Shown: positions 1-10,389, counted from the first letter of the stretch. The stretch is DNA of 64,000 nt from Streptomyces sp. JJ66 (GCF_019303495.1 NZ_JAEVFI010000005.1:153313-217312), one strand, 5' to 3'. Translations and numbers: made by a program. The notes: generated by a model not told the origin, from the letters alone.

Positions 1-790
<790 letters not shown>

Positions 791-794
<4 letters not shown>

Positions 795-1831
795 GCCTGC
801 TGGAACTGGACAGGGTGAAGGTTCACTTCCCGGTCAAGAAGGGCATCGTCTTCGACCGTACGGTCGGCTACGTCTACGCCGTAGACGGGGTGTCGCTGTC
901 GGTGGCCGCCGGGCAGACCTACGGGCTGGTCGGCGAGTCCGGCTGCGGCAAGACGACGCTGGGCCGCGCGATCCTGCGCCTGGTGGACATCACCGAGGGC
1001 GCGGTCGTCTTCGACGGCACCGACCTGGCGCGGCTGCCCGGCGAGGAGATGCGCCGCCACCGGCGCCGCCTCCAGATGGTCTTCCAGGACCCGCTGGGCA
1101 GCCTCAACCCACGGCAGAACATCGAGACGATCCTCGCCGAGGGCATGACCGCGCACGGCATCGGCGCGAACGCCGCCGAACGCCGCGAGCGGATCAAGGA
1201 GATCCTGGCCCGGGTCGGGCTGCCCACGGGTGCGCTCTCCCGCTATCCACACGAGTTCTCCGGCGGGCAGCGGCAGCGCATCGGCATCGCGCGGGCGCTG
1301 GTGTTGGAGCCGGACGTCATCATCTGCGACGAGCCGGTGTCCGCGCTGGACGTCTCCATCCAGGCCCAGGTGCTCAACCTGCTGGAGGAGTTGCGGGAAT
1401 CCCTCGGCCTGACCTACGTCGTCATCGCGCACGACCTGGCCGTGGTGCGGCACATCTGTGACGTCATCGGCGTGATGTACCTCGGCTCCCTGGTGGAGGA
1501 GGCCCCCAGCGACCTGCTGTACGCGCAGCCCCGGCACCCCTACACGCGTGCGCTGATGTCGGCGGTGCCGGTGCCGGACCCGGTGGTGGAGGACGCCCGC
1601 GAACGCATCCTGCTCACCGGCGACCTGCCCTCCCCGGCCAACCCGCCCACCGGCTGCCGCTTCCACACCCGCTGTCCGTGGAAGCGGCAGACGCGGTGCG
1701 CCACCGAGCGGCCCGAGCTGCGCGACGTGGGCGGCGGCCACCGCGTGGCGTGCCACTACGCGGAGGAGATCGCGGCCGGGACGATCACGGTGCCCGACGA
1801 GCGCAAGGCCCCGGCCCAGCTGTCGCCGTGA
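791..1831 (+). CDS. Peptide ABC transporter ATPase, DppF/OppF type
   Basis: Second ATPase of the peptide importer; it pairs with the upstream DppD-type subunit as a heterodimer on the cytoplasmic face. The 346-aa product has Walker A (GESGCGKTT, about residues 48-56), Q-loop (MVFQDP, ~97-102), signature (FSGGQRQR, ~156-163) and Walker B (VIICDE, ~176-181). The H-loop is IAHDLAVV, and the usual C-terminal HPYTRAL block is followed by a Cys pair (GCRFHTRCPW). The ATG at 791 is chosen because it overlaps the preceding TGA and matches the family start. An in-frame extension back to 440 would lie inside the first ATPase gene and is rejected. It is the last gene of the operon; the next gene is convergent. 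Confidence 0.94.
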
Positions 1832-1864
1832 CCGCGCGGCGGGCCTGACCGCAGGGGCTGCCCC

Positions 1865-2500
1865 TCACCCCGTTTCTTGCTCCTCGTGGCTGCGGGAGCG
1901 GGGGAGGGACACCCCCCAGTACATCGCGGCCAGGCGCAGGGCCAGGACGACGGCGGCCGAGACGACGGCGGCCGGGCCGGGGCCGACGTCCAGCCAGTCC
2001 AGCGTCAGGTAGCACAGGGCCCCGGCGAAGGCGGCCGTGGCGTACACCTCCTCGCGCAGCAGCAGGGGCGGCAGCTCGCCGCACAGCACGTCGCGCACCA
2101 CCTCGCCGGTGACGCCGGTCAGCACCGCGAGGATCAGCACGGCCAGCGGCGTCACCCCGGAGTCGATGGCCGCGCGGGCACCGATGACGGTGACGACGGC
2201 GAGCCCGACGGCGTCCACCAGGAGCAGCGCGCGGTGCGGCAGCGACCAGAACCGCAGGTAGGCCATGGTGACGACGCCGACGGTGGCGATGACGGTGAGC
2301 AGCACCCAGTCCTGCGTCCAGTACAGCGGGTTGCGGTCGAGGATGAGGTCGCGCAGGGTGCCGCCGGAGACGCCCGCCGCGAAGGCGAGCACCAGGCCGC
2401 CGAAGGGGTCCATGTTGGCGCGGTGCGCGGCCAGCACCCCGCTCGCGGCGAAGGCGGCGACGCCCACCAGGTAGAGCACGTGGAGCATGGGTCCGATCAT
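1865..2500 (-). CDS. TRIC-type trimeric intracellular cation channel family membrane protein (UPF0126)
   Basis: Integral membrane protein of about 211 aa with six to seven hydrophobic helices. The two internally related repeats typical of the family each carry a Gly-rich kink (GVSGGTLRDLIL near the N-terminus, GVTGEVVRDVLCGELP near the middle). The duplicated G-x-R-D motif is the family hallmark. Bacterial TRIC homologues form trimeric potassium-permeable channels, but the physiological role in actinobacteria is not settled. Two ATG starts are possible, at 2500 and 2488, and neither has a strong ribosome binding site. A long upstream extension is antisense to the thioesterase gene and was discarded. 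It is convergent with the ABC operon and divergent from the next gene. Confidence 0.85.
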   Translation of the reverse strand: MIGPMLHVLYLVGVAAFAASGVLAAHRANMDPFGGLVLAFAAGVSGGTLRDLILDRNPLYWTQDWVLLTVIATVGVVTMAYLRFWSLPHRALLLVDAVGLAVVTVIGARAAIDSGVTPLAVLILAVLTGVTGEVVRDVLCGELPPLLLREEVYATAAFAGALCYLTLDWLDVGPGPAAVVSAAVVLALRLAAMYWGVSLPRSRSHEEQETG

Positions 2501-2551
2501 CCCACCGCACGAACCTACCGGCGGGTAATAAGTTGGTTGTACGGTGCCCTC

Positions 2552-3436
2552 ATGACTCAGGCACAGGTGCCGCCGCCCGCCGGGCAGGCCGCCACCGGCG
2601 ACAGCGCGTTCGCCCACACGTTCCCCAGTGAGTTTGACCGCGCCACCCGCGTCCAGCGCGAGGAGCCCGGCGTCTACACCGCCGACCTGTCCGCCGGGTG
2701 GGCCATCGGCGACGCGCTCAACGGCGGCTACCTGCTCGCCGTCCTCGGCCGCGCGCTGAGCGCCGCGCTCACCCACCCCGACCCGTTCACCGTCACCGCG
2801 CACTACCTCACCGCGACCCGGCCCGGCCCGGCCGTGATCCGCACCCAGCCCGCCCCCGCCGGGCGCACCCTGTCCGCCGGGTCCGCCACCCTGCTCCAGC
2901 GCGACGAGGACGGCACCGAGGTCGAACGCATCCGGGTACTGGCCACCTACGGCGACCTCGCCGCACTGCCCGGTGACGTCCGCACCTCGGCGACCCCGCC
3001 CGCCATGCCACCGCCACAGCGGTGCGTGAGCGCGGGCGATCACCCCGACCCCGCGCAGGTCCCGGCCATCGCCGAGCGGCTGGAGCTGCGCCTGGACCCG
3101 GCCACCCTCGGCTGGGCGCTGGGTGAGCCCAGCGGACGCGGCGAGATGCGCGCCTGGTTCGCTCTGGCCGACGGCCGCGACCTCGACCCGCTCGCGCTGC
3201 TGCTCGCGGTGGACGCGCTGCCGCCCACCGCGTTCAACCTCGGCCTGCGCGGCTGGGTGCCGACCGTGGAGCTGACCGCCCACGTCCGCTGCCGCCCCGC
3301 GCCCGGCCCGGTGCGCGTGGCGCTCACCACCCGCAATCTGGCCGGGGGCTTCCTGGAGGAGGACGCCGAGGTCTGGGACAGCGCCGACCGGCTGGTCTGC
3401 CAGTCCCGCCAGCTGGCACGCGTGCTGACGGGGTGA
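2552..3436 (+). CDS. Acyl-CoA thioesterase family protein (double hotdog, TesB-like)
   Basis: A 294-aa cytoplasmic protein with the layout of TesB-like thioesterases of actinobacteria. The N-terminal hotdog contains a GWAIGDALNGGYLLA segment (about residues 49-63), where the NGGY block matches the family's first helix. The C-terminal hotdog ends with FLEEDAEVWDSADRLVCQSRQLARV. The expected reaction is hydrolysis of acyl-CoA to free acid and CoA, with an unknown chain preference. The ATG at 2552 is the first Met after the divergent spacing from the TRIC gene. The stop lies four bases from the stop of the convergent mnmA gene, so no separate terminator fits between them. Confidence 0.8.
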   Translation: MTQAQVPPPAGQAATGDSAFAHTFPSEFDRATRVQREEPGVYTADLSAGWAIGDALNGGYLLAVLGRALSAALTHPDPFTVTAHYLTATRPGPAVIRTQPAPAGRTLSAGSATLLQRDEDGTEVERIRVLATYGDLAALPGDVRTSATPPAMPPPQRCVSAGDHPDPAQVPAIAERLELRLDPATLGWALGEPSGRGEMRAWFALADGRDLDPLALLLAVDALPPTAFNLGLRGWVPTVELTAHVRCRPAPGPVRVALTTRNLAGGFLEEDAEVWDSADRLVCQSRQLARVLTG

Positions 3437-3440
3437 CCCG

Positions 3441-4571
3441 CTAGCGGTTCGCGCCCTGCGCGCGCACGGTGCTCGCGATCGTCGCCGAGCCGACGACGCG
3501 CGTGCCGTCGTACAGGACGACCGCCTGGCCGGGGGCGACGCCGCGCACCGGCTCGTGGAACGTCACGCGCAGCTCGCCGCCGGCCGGTTCCGCCGTCACC
3601 GGCGTCTCCGCGCCGTGCGCGCGCAGCTGCGCGGTGTACCGGCCCGGGCCGCTCGGCGCGGTGCCGCACCAGCGGGGACGGATCGCGGTGAGCGCCGTGA
3701 CGTTAAGCGCCTCGGCCGGGCCGACGGTGACGGTGTTGTCCACCGGGGAGATGTCCAGCACGTAGCGCGGCTTGCGGTCCGGTGCGGGGCGGCCGATGCG
3801 CAGGCCCTTGCGCTGGCCGATGGTGAAGCCGTACGCGCCCGAGTGGCTGCCGACCTTCTCGCCCTCCTCGTCCACGATGTCACCTTCGGCGGTGCCCAGG
3901 CGGCTCGCCAGGAAGCCCTGGGTGTCGCCGTCCGCGATGAAGCAGATGTCGTGGCTGTCCGGCTTCTTGGCCACCGCCAGCCCGCGCCGCTCGGCCTCCG
4001 CGCGGATCTCCTCCTTCGTCGCCCGGGTATCGCCGAGCGGGAACATCGCGTGCGCGAGCTGCCGGTCGTCCAGCACCCCGAGCACGTAACTCTGGTCCTT
4101 GGCCACATCGCTCGCCCGGTGCAGTTCCCGCGTGCCGTCCGCGCGCCGCACGACGGTGGCGTAGTGGCCGGTGCACACGGCGTCGAAACCCAGTGCCAGC
4201 GCCTTGTCCAGCAGCGCCGCGAACTTGATCTTCTCGTTGCACCGCAGACACGGGTTGGGCGTGCGGCCCGCCTCGTACTCGGCGACGAAGTCGTCCACCA
4301 CGTCGGCCCGGAAGCGCTCGGCCAGATCCCACACGTAGAAGGGGATGCCGATCACGTCGGCGGCGCGGCGGGCGTCGCGCGAATCCTCCAGCGTGCAGCA
4401 GCCGCGGGCGCCGGTGCGGAAGGACTGCGGGTTCGCCGACAGGGCCAGGTGGACGCCGGTGACGTCGTGCCCGGCCTCGGCCGCGCGGGCCGCGGCGACC
4501 GCCGAGTCCACACCACCGGACATGGCGGCCAGTACGCGCAGGCGGGCGGGGGGAGCGGTGGAGTCAGTCAT
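3441..4571 (-). CDS. mnmA: tRNA-specific 2-thiouridylase MnmA
   Basis: Catalyses 2-thiolation of the wobble uridine (U34) in tRNA-Lys, -Glu and -Gln, using ATP and a persulfide sulfur. The 376-aa product has the PP-loop SGGVDS (residues 18-23) and the two expected cysteines ([10 protein letters not shown] and HDICFIAD). The central TIGQRKGL segment and the C-terminal beta-barrel domain are also present. The ATG at 4571 gives the normal N-terminus. The NifS-like cysteine desulfurase, the likely sulfur donor, lies upstream on the same strand (6336-7505), separated by two other genes. The two genes are often linked in actinomycetes. Confidence 0.95.
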   Translation of the reverse strand: MTDSTAPPARLRVLAAMSGGVDSAVAAARAAEAGHDVTGVHLALSANPQSFRTGARGCCTLEDSRDARRAADVIGIPFYVWDLAERFRADVVDDFVAEYEAGRTPNPCLRCNEKIKFAALLDKALALGFDAVCTGHYATVVRRADGTRELHRASDVAKDQSYVLGVLDDRQLAHAMFPLGDTRATKEEIRAEAERRGLAVAKKPDSHDICFIADGDTQGFLASRLGTAEGDIVDEEGEKVGSHSGAYGFTIGQRKGLRIGRPAPDRKPRYVLDISPVDNTVTVGPAEALNVTALTAIRPRWCGTAPSGPGRYTAQLRAHGAETPVTAEPAGGELRVTFHEPVRGVAPGQAVVLYDGTRVVGSATIASTVRAQGANR

Positions 4572-4853
4572 AGCGCTTCCAGGGTACGGTGCCTTGCCGA
4601 GCGCGCTCGTCCCGGAGCGGCCCCGACCGCCCCTCACGCGCGGGCCGCGCGCGGCGAGCCCGAACGCGGCCCGCCGGGACGGAACCGGCCCGCCCTCCCG
4701 CGCGGGTCACGGCGGCCGTCCTCGTGCGGGCTCTGCCCGGGTTCCCGAACGCCGTCCGAGAGGCGGCTTTCCGCCCGCGTCCGTGGAACCGGTCCTTGCC
4801 GGACCGCGTTAAGAGGGGGAACGACGCTCACCACCGCAGCAGGGGGACGCCGC

Positions 4854-5573
4854 ATGACCGCAGGGCCCGACCAGCAGCGCGGAGTCAGCCGACGGGCTCT
4901 GCTGCTCGGCGGCGGCGCCGCTGTGGCGCTCGGCGGGGCCGGATACGCGTACCGGGACGAGCTGCGCGGCCTGTGGTACTCGATGCCCGGCAACGCGCTA
5001 CCGCGCACCGAGGGCGAGGTGGACTTCCCCGGCGCCGAGTGGGTCGCCGCGTCCGGCGCCAACTGGCGGCTGGCCAGCCGACCGTACGACTACACCATCG
5101 ACCGCGTCGTCATCCACGTGATCCAGGGCAGCTACGCCGTGGCGCTCAAGGTGTTCACCGACCCCGGCCACGGCGCCGCCACCCACTACGTGGTGCGCAC
5201 CTCCGACGGCCAGGTCGCGCAGGCGGTACGGGAACTGGACGTCGCCTACCACGCGGGCAACCGGTCCTACAACGAGCGCAGCATCGGCATCGAGCACGAG
5301 GGCTATGTGGACAACCCGGAGGACTTCACCGACGCCATGTACCGAGCCTCCGCCACCCTGACCGCCGACATCTGCGACCGGTACGGCATTCCGAAGGACC
5401 GCGAGCACATCGTCGGGCACAACGAGGTGCCGGGCGCCACCCACACCGACCCCGGCCCGCACTGGGACTGGGAGCGCTACCTGCGCATGGTGCGTGACGC
5501 CCGGCCGGTGCCGCGCCCGCCGGAGCCCCAGGGGCCGTCCGGCGGGCCGTCCAGCACTCCGGTCAGCGGGTGA
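4854..5573 (+). CDS. Secreted N-acetylmuramoyl-L-alanine amidase (amidase_2/PGRP fold), probable Tat substrate
   Basis: Predicted peptidoglycan amidase cleaving the bond between MurNAc and L-Ala outside the membrane. The 239-aa protein begins with a twin-arginine-type leader (VSRRALLLGGGAAVALGGAG, from about residue 10). It is followed by one amidase_2 domain (about 60-210) with the zinc-ligand pattern VIHVIQG, HYVVR and the late VGHNEVPGATHTDPG segment. The tail is Pro-rich and probably disordered. The ATG at 4854 follows a GGGGGACGCCGC stretch. The spacer from mnmA (4572-4853) is G+C-rich and must hold both promoters. No choline-, LysM- or SH3-type wall-binding module is present. Confidence 0.88.
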   Translation: MTAGPDQQRGVSRRALLLGGGAAVALGGAGYAYRDELRGLWYSMPGNALPRTEGEVDFPGAEWVAASGANWRLASRPYDYTIDRVVIHVIQGSYAVALKVFTDPGHGAATHYVVRTSDGQVAQAVRELDVAYHAGNRSYNERSIGIEHEGYVDNPEDFTDAMYRASATLTADICDRYGIPKDREHIVGHNEVPGATHTDPGPHWDWERYLRMVRDARPVPRPPEPQGPSGGPSSTPVSG

Positions 5574-5597
5574 CCCGCCGACTTCTCCGCTGATCCG

Positions 5598-6224
5598 TCA
5601 GTTGAACTGCCTGTTGAACTCCTGCTCACACTCGTCGATCTCCGCCTGGGTCTCCGCCTGCTGCAAGCAGTCGGTGAGGTTGGAGAACTCCTCGCTGCTG
5701 AACAGGGCGATACCGGCGATGAGCACGATGACCGAACCAATGATCGCCACGGCACCCAGCACCAGGCCGATGATCGACATACCGCCGTTCGTCGCCTCAC
5801 CGCGCTTCTTGCGCCGCCAGCCCAGGATGCCGAAGATCACCGCCAGCAGACCGAGCAGGATGCCGCCGATCGCGGTCCAGAACAGCAGCACGGCGATGAT
5901 GCCGAGCACCAGCGCGGCGATGCCGAAACCGTTCTTCGGGCTCGGCGGCGGGCCGCCGTAACCCTGACCGCCGTACCCGCCGGGGCCCGGGCCGTACGGG
6001 TCGCCGGGGCCGCCCGGGCCGCCGGTGCCGCCGTCGCCGTACCGGGGCGGTCCGCCCTGGCCGCCGCCCGGGTAACCGTAGCCGCCCCCACCGGGGCCAG
6101 GGTCCTGCGGACCGGTCCCGCCGCCCGGCCCCTCGGCACCGCCATGCGGGTCCTTCGGCCCCCCGTAGCCCGGGTTCTGGCCGTAGGGGCCGGGGTCCTG
6201 CGGGGGAGGAGGGTTCGAGCTCAT
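5598..6224 (-). CDS. DUF4190-type membrane protein with Gly/Pro/Tyr-rich N-terminus
   Basis: A 208-aa protein. About 100 residues of low-complexity sequence (repeated PGG, GYG and PQDPGP blocks) precede two hydrophobic helices spaced as in DUF4190 proteins (ALVLGIIAVLLFW and LVLGAVAIIGSVIVLI). A short acidic C-tail with the only Cys follows. The hydrophobic hairpin is joined by a basic loop (GWRRKKRGE), which should be cytoplasmic. The ATG at 6224 is preferred over one 21 bases upstream, because GAAGGGAAG sits at the right distance. Its function is unknown; such proteins are abundant in Streptomyces. It lies between the amidase gene (convergent) and the cysteine desulfurase gene (same strand). 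Confidence 0.85.
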   Translation of the reverse strand: MSSNPPPPQDPGPYGQNPGYGGPKDPHGGAEGPGGGTGPQDPGPGGGGYGYPGGGQGGPPRYGDGGTGGPGGPGDPYGPGPGGYGGQGYGGPPPSPKNGFGIAALVLGIIAVLLFWTAIGGILLGLLAVIFGILGWRRKKRGEATNGGMSIIGLVLGAVAIIGSVIVLIAGIALFSSEEFSNLTDCLQQAETQAEIDECEQEFNRQFN

Positions 6225-6335
6225 GGTGCTTCCCTTCGACAACATCGGCTATCACCGTGATCGCGTTTCGTCTACCCCGCAAGGCAGCGGACGTAACGGA
6301 TCACCCGCGCGTACGGGTGCGCGCACCGGCGCCGG

Positions 6336-7505
6336 TCAGCTCAGACCGGCGCTGCGGGCGCGCTCGACGGCCGGACCGATCGCCTCGGCCAGCACCGCCA
6401 CGTCCGCCCGCGTCGAAGTGTGCCCCAGCGAGAAGCGCAGTGTGCCGCGCGCCAGTTCGGGATCGGCGCCGGTGGCCAGGACGACGTGACTGGGCTGCGC
6501 GATGCCCGCCGTACACGCCGAGCCCGTCGAGCACTCGATGCCCTGGGCGTCCAGCAGGAGCAGCAGCGAGTCCCCCTCACACCCGGGGAAGGCGAAGTGC
6601 GCGTTGGCCGGGAGCCGCCCGGCCGGGTCCGGGTCGCCGCCCAGGACGGCGTCGGGGACGGCCGCGCGCACCGCCGCCACCAGCGCGTCCCGCAGCGCCC
6701 CCACCTCGCGGGCGAACCGCGGCTGCCGGGCCGCGGCCAGCTCGGCGGCCACCGCGAACGCCGCGATCGCCGGGACGTCCAGCGTGCCCGACCGCACGTC
6801 CCGCTCCTGACCACCGCCGTGCAGCAGCGCCTCGGGCTTCAGCTCGCGCCCGAGTACCAGCGCGCCGATCCCGTACGGGCCGCCCGCCTTGTGCCCGCTG
6901 ACGGCCAGCGCGGACAGGCCGCTCGCGCCGAAATCCACCTCGCTCTGGCCCAGCGCCTGCACGGCGTCGCAGTGCAGCGGCACCGCGAACTCCCGGGCCA
7001 CCCCGGCCAGCGCGGACACCGGCTGCACCGTGCCGATCTCGTTGTTCGCCCACATCACGGTGGCCAGCGCGACGTCACCGGGGTCGCGGGCTATCGCGGC
7101 GCGCAGGGCGTCGGGCTCGACGCGCCCCACCGAGTCCACCGGCAGCCACTCCACACGGGCGCCCTCGTGGTCGGCCAGCCAGTGCACCGCGTCCAGCACG
7201 GCGTGGTGTTCCACCGGACTCGCCAGCACCCGGGTGCGCCTGGGGTCCGCCGCCCGCCGGGACCAGTACAGGCCCTTGACAGCCAGGTTGTCGGCCTCCG
7301 TACCGCCCGAGGTGAACACCACCTCGCTGGGCCGGGCACCCAGCGCCCCGGCCAGCCGCTCCCGGGCCTCCTCGACGGTACGGCGCGCCCGGCGCCCGGC
7401 CGCGTGCAGGGAGGAGGCGTTTCCGGTGCGCGTGAGCTGCTCGCCCAGCTCCCATACCGCCTCCGGCAGCATGGGCGTGGTGGCGGCGTGATCGAGGTAG
7501 ACCAT
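6336..7505 (-). CDS. Cysteine desulfurase (NifS/IscS family)
   Basis: PLP enzyme that converts L-cysteine to alanine and loads a protein persulfide for tRNA thiolation and possibly Fe-S assembly. The 389-aa product has the N-terminal YLDHAATTP motif and FTSGGTEADN for cofactor phosphate binding. The PLP lysine is in SGHKAGGPYGIG (Lys206) and the catalytic loop is STGSACTAG (Cys331). The short loop around that Cys is typical of group I enzymes acting with MnmA. The start is the GTG/ATG-type MVYLD, standard for the family. Its partner mnmA is downstream on the same strand beyond two genes. No IscU or SufE gene is adjacent. Confidence 0.94.
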   Translation of the reverse strand: MVYLDHAATTPMLPEAVWELGEQLTRTGNASSLHAAGRRARRTVEEARERLAGALGARPSEVVFTSGGTEADNLAVKGLYWSRRAADPRRTRVLASPVEHHAVLDAVHWLADHEGARVEWLPVDSVGRVEPDALRAAIARDPGDVALATVMWANNEIGTVQPVSALAGVAREFAVPLHCDAVQALGQSEVDFGASGLSALAVSGHKAGGPYGIGALVLGRELKPEALLHGGGQERDVRSGTLDVPAIAAFAVAAELAAARQPRFAREVGALRDALVAAVRAAVPDAVLGGDPDPAGRLPANAHFAFPGCEGDSLLLLLDAQGIECSTGSACTAGIAQPSHVVLATGADPELARGTLRFSLGHTSTRADVAVLAEAIGPAVERARSAGLS

Positions 7506-7571
7506 GGTCCGGTCAGTCTAATGAGCCGCGCGCGGTGCTCGGCGCCTCCGGGCCCGCCGCGAGCGGTACGG

Positions 7572-8462
7572 CTACCCGCGGGCTGGCAGGGTGGGCGCGG
7601 GGCCGGTCAGCAGCGGTGCGAACAGGTCGCCGTGGGCCTCGACGCGCTCCAGCACGTCGGCGATGGTGCGGGCCAGCTCCGCGCCCTCCGCGCCCGCCGC
7701 GACCTCGTCCCAGGTGAGCGGCGCCGAGACGAACGCCGAGCGTCCCCGGGCGCGTGCCGTGTAGGGCGCGGCTGTCGTCTTCGCCGCGCTGTTCTGGCTG
7801 TGGTCGATGAACACCTTGCCCGGCCGCAGCGCACGGTCCATGCGGTGCAGCGCCAGCGTGGGCAGCTCCCGCTCCGCCCGGGCCGCGAGCCGCCGGGCAT
7901 AGGCGCTCACCGCCTGGGACGAGGCCGGTTCCAGCGCCGCCAGCAGGTGCAGCCCCTTGCCGCCGGAGGTCTTCGGCCACGCCTGAAGCCCGTCCTCGGC
8001 CAGCCGCTCACGCAGCCACGCGGCGACGGTGCAGCACTGGGCGATGGTCGCGGGCGGCCCCGGGTCCAGGTCCAGGACCAGCCGGTCGGCGCGGGCGGGG
8101 TCGTGGGCGCGCCACTGCGGCACGTGCAGCTCCGTCACCAGGTTCGCCGCCCACATCAGCGACGGCAGGTCGTCGATGACCACCTGCCGCCCGGTCATGC
8201 GCCGGGTGCGCGGGACCTCGGCGACCCTCACCCACTCGGGCGTGCCCGGCGGCACGTTCTTGGCGAAGAACACGCCGCCCTCGGCTCCGTCCGGATAGCG
8301 CAGGAAGCTCAGCGGCCGCCCGGCCAGGTGCGGCAGCAGGGCGGGAGCACACGTGGCGTAGTAGTGCAGCAGCTCGCCCTTGGTGGTGCCGTCCGGGTAG
8401 AGCACCTTGTCCAGGTTGCTGAGGGCCAGCTGTCGGCCCGCCACGTTCGTCACAGGCGGCAT
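7572..8462 (-). CDS. LigD-type DNA polymerase/primase domain protein (NHEJ)
   Basis: Stand-alone polymerase domain of the archaeo-eukaryotic primase type. It works with Ku in non-homologous end joining to fill ends with ribonucleotides or dNTPs. The 296-aa form starts MPPVTNV and has SNLDKVLYP near the N-terminus, the metal-binding LVLDLDPGP motif, and TSGGKGLHL and VFIDHSQN further on. All are hallmarks of the LigD polymerase family. There is no ligase or nuclease domain, so end sealing would need a separate ATP-dependent ligase not in this window. An upstream ATG at 8501 would add 13 residues but lacks a ribosome binding site. The gene is divergent from ku, sharing a spacer of about 100 bp. 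Confidence 0.92.
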   Translation of the reverse strand: MPPVTNVAGRQLALSNLDKVLYPDGTTKGELLHYYATCAPALLPHLAGRPLSFLRYPDGAEGGVFFAKNVPPGTPEWVRVAEVPRTRRMTGRQVVIDDLPSLMWAANLVTELHVPQWRAHDPARADRLVLDLDPGPPATIAQCCTVAAWLRERLAEDGLQAWPKTSGGKGLHLLAALEPASSQAVSAYARRLAARAERELPTLALHRMDRALRPGKVFIDHSQNSAAKTTAAPYTARARGRSAFVSAPLTWDEVAAGAEGAELARTIADVLERVEAHGDLFAPLLTGPAPTLPARG

Positions 8463-8558
8463 ACGCTGATAATCCCATGAAGTATGCGCAAGAGGTGACA
8501 TAGCGGACCCGTGGGCGGTGGTCCGTGAGCGGTCCGGCGCCCGGCGAGGAGTGATGAC

Positions 8559-9635
8559 GTGCGGTCCATCTGGAAGGGCTCGATCTCCTTCGGGCTCGTC
8601 AGCATCCCGATCCAGCTCTACGGCGCCACCGAGAACCACGCGGTGAGCTTCCACCAGGTGCACACCGCCCACGACTGCGGCGGCCGCATCCGCTACCGCA
8701 AGGTGTGCGAGACCGAGGACGTCGAGGTGCCGCCGGAGGAGATCGGCAAGGGGTTCACAGCGGAGGACGGCACCACCGTGCTGCTCACCGATGAGGACCT
8801 GGCGTCCCTTCCGCTGCCCACCGCCCGCACCATCGAGATCCTCTCCTTCCTCCCCCTGGCCGAGATCGACCCGATCCAGCTCGACCGCGCCTACTACCTG
8901 AGCACCGAGACCACGGCCGCGGCCAAGCCCTACGTCCTGCTGCGCGAGGCGCTCCAGCGCAGCGGCAAGGCGGCCGTCGCCAAGTTCGCCCTGCGCGGAC
9001 GCGAGTCCCTGGGCCTGCTGCGCGCCCTGGACGACACCCTCGTGCTGCACTCCATGCTCTGGCCCGACGAGGTCCGCTCCGCCAGCGGCCTCGCCCCCTC
9101 GGCTGACGTCTCCGTCCGGGACGCGGAACTGGACCTCGCCGAAACCCTCATGGACTCCCTCGGCGACCTCGACTGGGAGGACCTGCACGACGAGTACCGG
9201 GCAGCGGTGCAGGAGCTGGTCGAGGCCAAGCAGGAGGGCCGCACACCCGAGGAGGCGCCCGCCGAACCGCGCGGAGGCAAGGTCATTGACCTGATGGCCG
9301 CACTGGAGACCAGCGTCGCCGCCGCCCGCGAGGCCCGGGGGAGCGCGGGCAGCGGCGAACGGGAGCCCACGGAGTCCGCCACCGTCACCCACCTCAGGCG
9401 TGCGGCGGAGCCGGGGGAGAAGAAGTCCGCGCGAAAGACAGCATCGGATGCGGATGCGGATGCGGGGGCGGGCACAGCGCCGAAGTCAGCATCGAAGAAG
9501 GCCACCGCGAAGAAGGCGACGACGGAGAAGAAAACCACCGCCAAGAAGGCGGCCAAGAAGAAGTCCACGGCCAAGAAGACGACGGCGAAGAAGACCACCG
9601 CGAAGAAGACGGCAAGCCGCAAGCGCGCATCCTGA
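8559..9635 (+). CDS. ku: Non-homologous end-joining protein Ku
   Basis: Ring-forming DNA-end-binding protein. The 358-aa product starts with the canonical SIWKGSISFGLVSIPIQLY segment. The Ku core continues to about residue 255 and includes the bridge region with RYRKVCETED. It ends in a long Lys/Ala/Thr tail (about 285-358) built from repeated AKK and TTAKK units, like histone H1 C-termini. Such tails in bacterial Ku proteins are known to aid DNA binding and threading. The GTG at 8559 is supported by GAGGAG eight bases upstream. The divergent neighbour is the LigD polymerase gene, giving a compact two-gene NHEJ module. Confidence 0.96.
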   Translation: MRSIWKGSISFGLVSIPIQLYGATENHAVSFHQVHTAHDCGGRIRYRKVCETEDVEVPPEEIGKGFTAEDGTTVLLTDEDLASLPLPTARTIEILSFLPLAEIDPIQLDRAYYLSTETTAAAKPYVLLREALQRSGKAAVAKFALRGRESLGLLRALDDTLVLHSMLWPDEVRSASGLAPSADVSVRDAELDLAETLMDSLGDLDWEDLHDEYRAAVQELVEAKQEGRTPEEAPAEPRGGKVIDLMAALETSVAAAREARGSAGSGEREPTESATVTHLRRAAEPGEKKSARKTASDADADAGAGTAPKSASKKATAKKATTEKKTTAKKAAKKKSTAKKTTAKKTTAKKTASRKRAS

Positions 9636-9663
9636 CCCGCCGCCGCACCAGCACTGCCACGCG

Positions 9664-10278
9664 TCAGCACTGCCAGAGGAACACCGCCCGCGCGCACGCC
9701 TCGCAGGCGAAGGTGTAACCACTGCCGCCCCCGCCGAAGTTGGCGGAGGTGCGGTGATCCCGCCCCTCCTCCCACTGGGCGACGAACGGCATCACCTCGC
9801 CGCACCCCGGGCAGTCGGGCGTTTCCTCCCCCTGCACCCACTCCGGTTCCCCGCCCCGCTGGCCCAGCACCTCACGCACCGGCCGCTGGTTCTCCTTCGC
9901 CCACTCGGTGGACGCGTCGAAGTAGGTGGCGGCCTCCACGTCCACGCACGCGACCCCGGACACCTCACCCAGCCGCGTCACGCCCTCATCCGGCGGCGCG
10001 ACCGGGGCCAGCTCCTCCCCGGGCCAGAGGAAAGCCCGGTTCCCCCCGGCCCACGGGTCCCACTCCTCGCACTGCCCGGGCTGGTTCTGGCACATGAACA
10101 CCGTCAGCACCGTCCCGCTGGCCAACGGCAGCTGCGACAGGAACTGCATCGCTCCACCGCACGTGGCACACTCCGGCCACGCGAACCCCGCCGGCGCCAA
10201 CGGCACCCCACCCGTCCGCACCCCCACCGCGTCCGGCGCCACAGCCCCGGCATACGTCATCAACGTGATCACGGCCAC
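9664..10278 (-). CDS. Conserved hypothetical protein, DUF1963/YwqG-like, with several Cys pairs
   Basis: A 204-aa soluble protein without signal or membrane segments. It has four cysteine clusters (ECATCGG, MCQNQPGQC, CPGCGE and ACEACA), suggesting one or two zinc-binding knuckles. The layout of LAPAGFAWPECATC, FLSQLPL and the late FVAQWEEG resembles DUF1963/YwqG-type proteins, whose function is unknown. That assignment is from overall pattern only. The GTG at 10278 is taken as the start; its upstream region shows no clear Shine-Dalgarno sequence. It is convergent with ku, with a 28-base gap. Confidence 0.7.
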   Translation of the reverse strand: MAVITLMTYAGAVAPDAVGVRTGGVPLAPAGFAWPECATCGGAMQFLSQLPLASGTVLTVFMCQNQPGQCEEWDPWAGGNRAFLWPGEELAPVAPPDEGVTRLGEVSGVACVDVEAATYFDASTEWAKENQRPVREVLGQRGGEPEWVQGEETPDCPGCGEVMPFVAQWEEGRDHRTSANFGGGGSGYTFACEACARAVFLWQC

Positions 10279-10389
10279 AGGGTAGCCCTACGGCTCCCGA
10301 TGAGGCGTTGGCACGGCAGGCCGCCGTGGGTGGTGACGGGCGAGACCGAAAAGCCTGCATAGTGCCTGCGCTGCTGCGAGATGGAAAGC

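Noticed and set aside
6420-8480. Long plus-strand open frame opposite the cysteine desulfurase and LigD genes
   Set aside because: Both minus-strand genes have clear catalytic motifs. The antisense translation shows no family and is Gly/Arg/Gln-rich.
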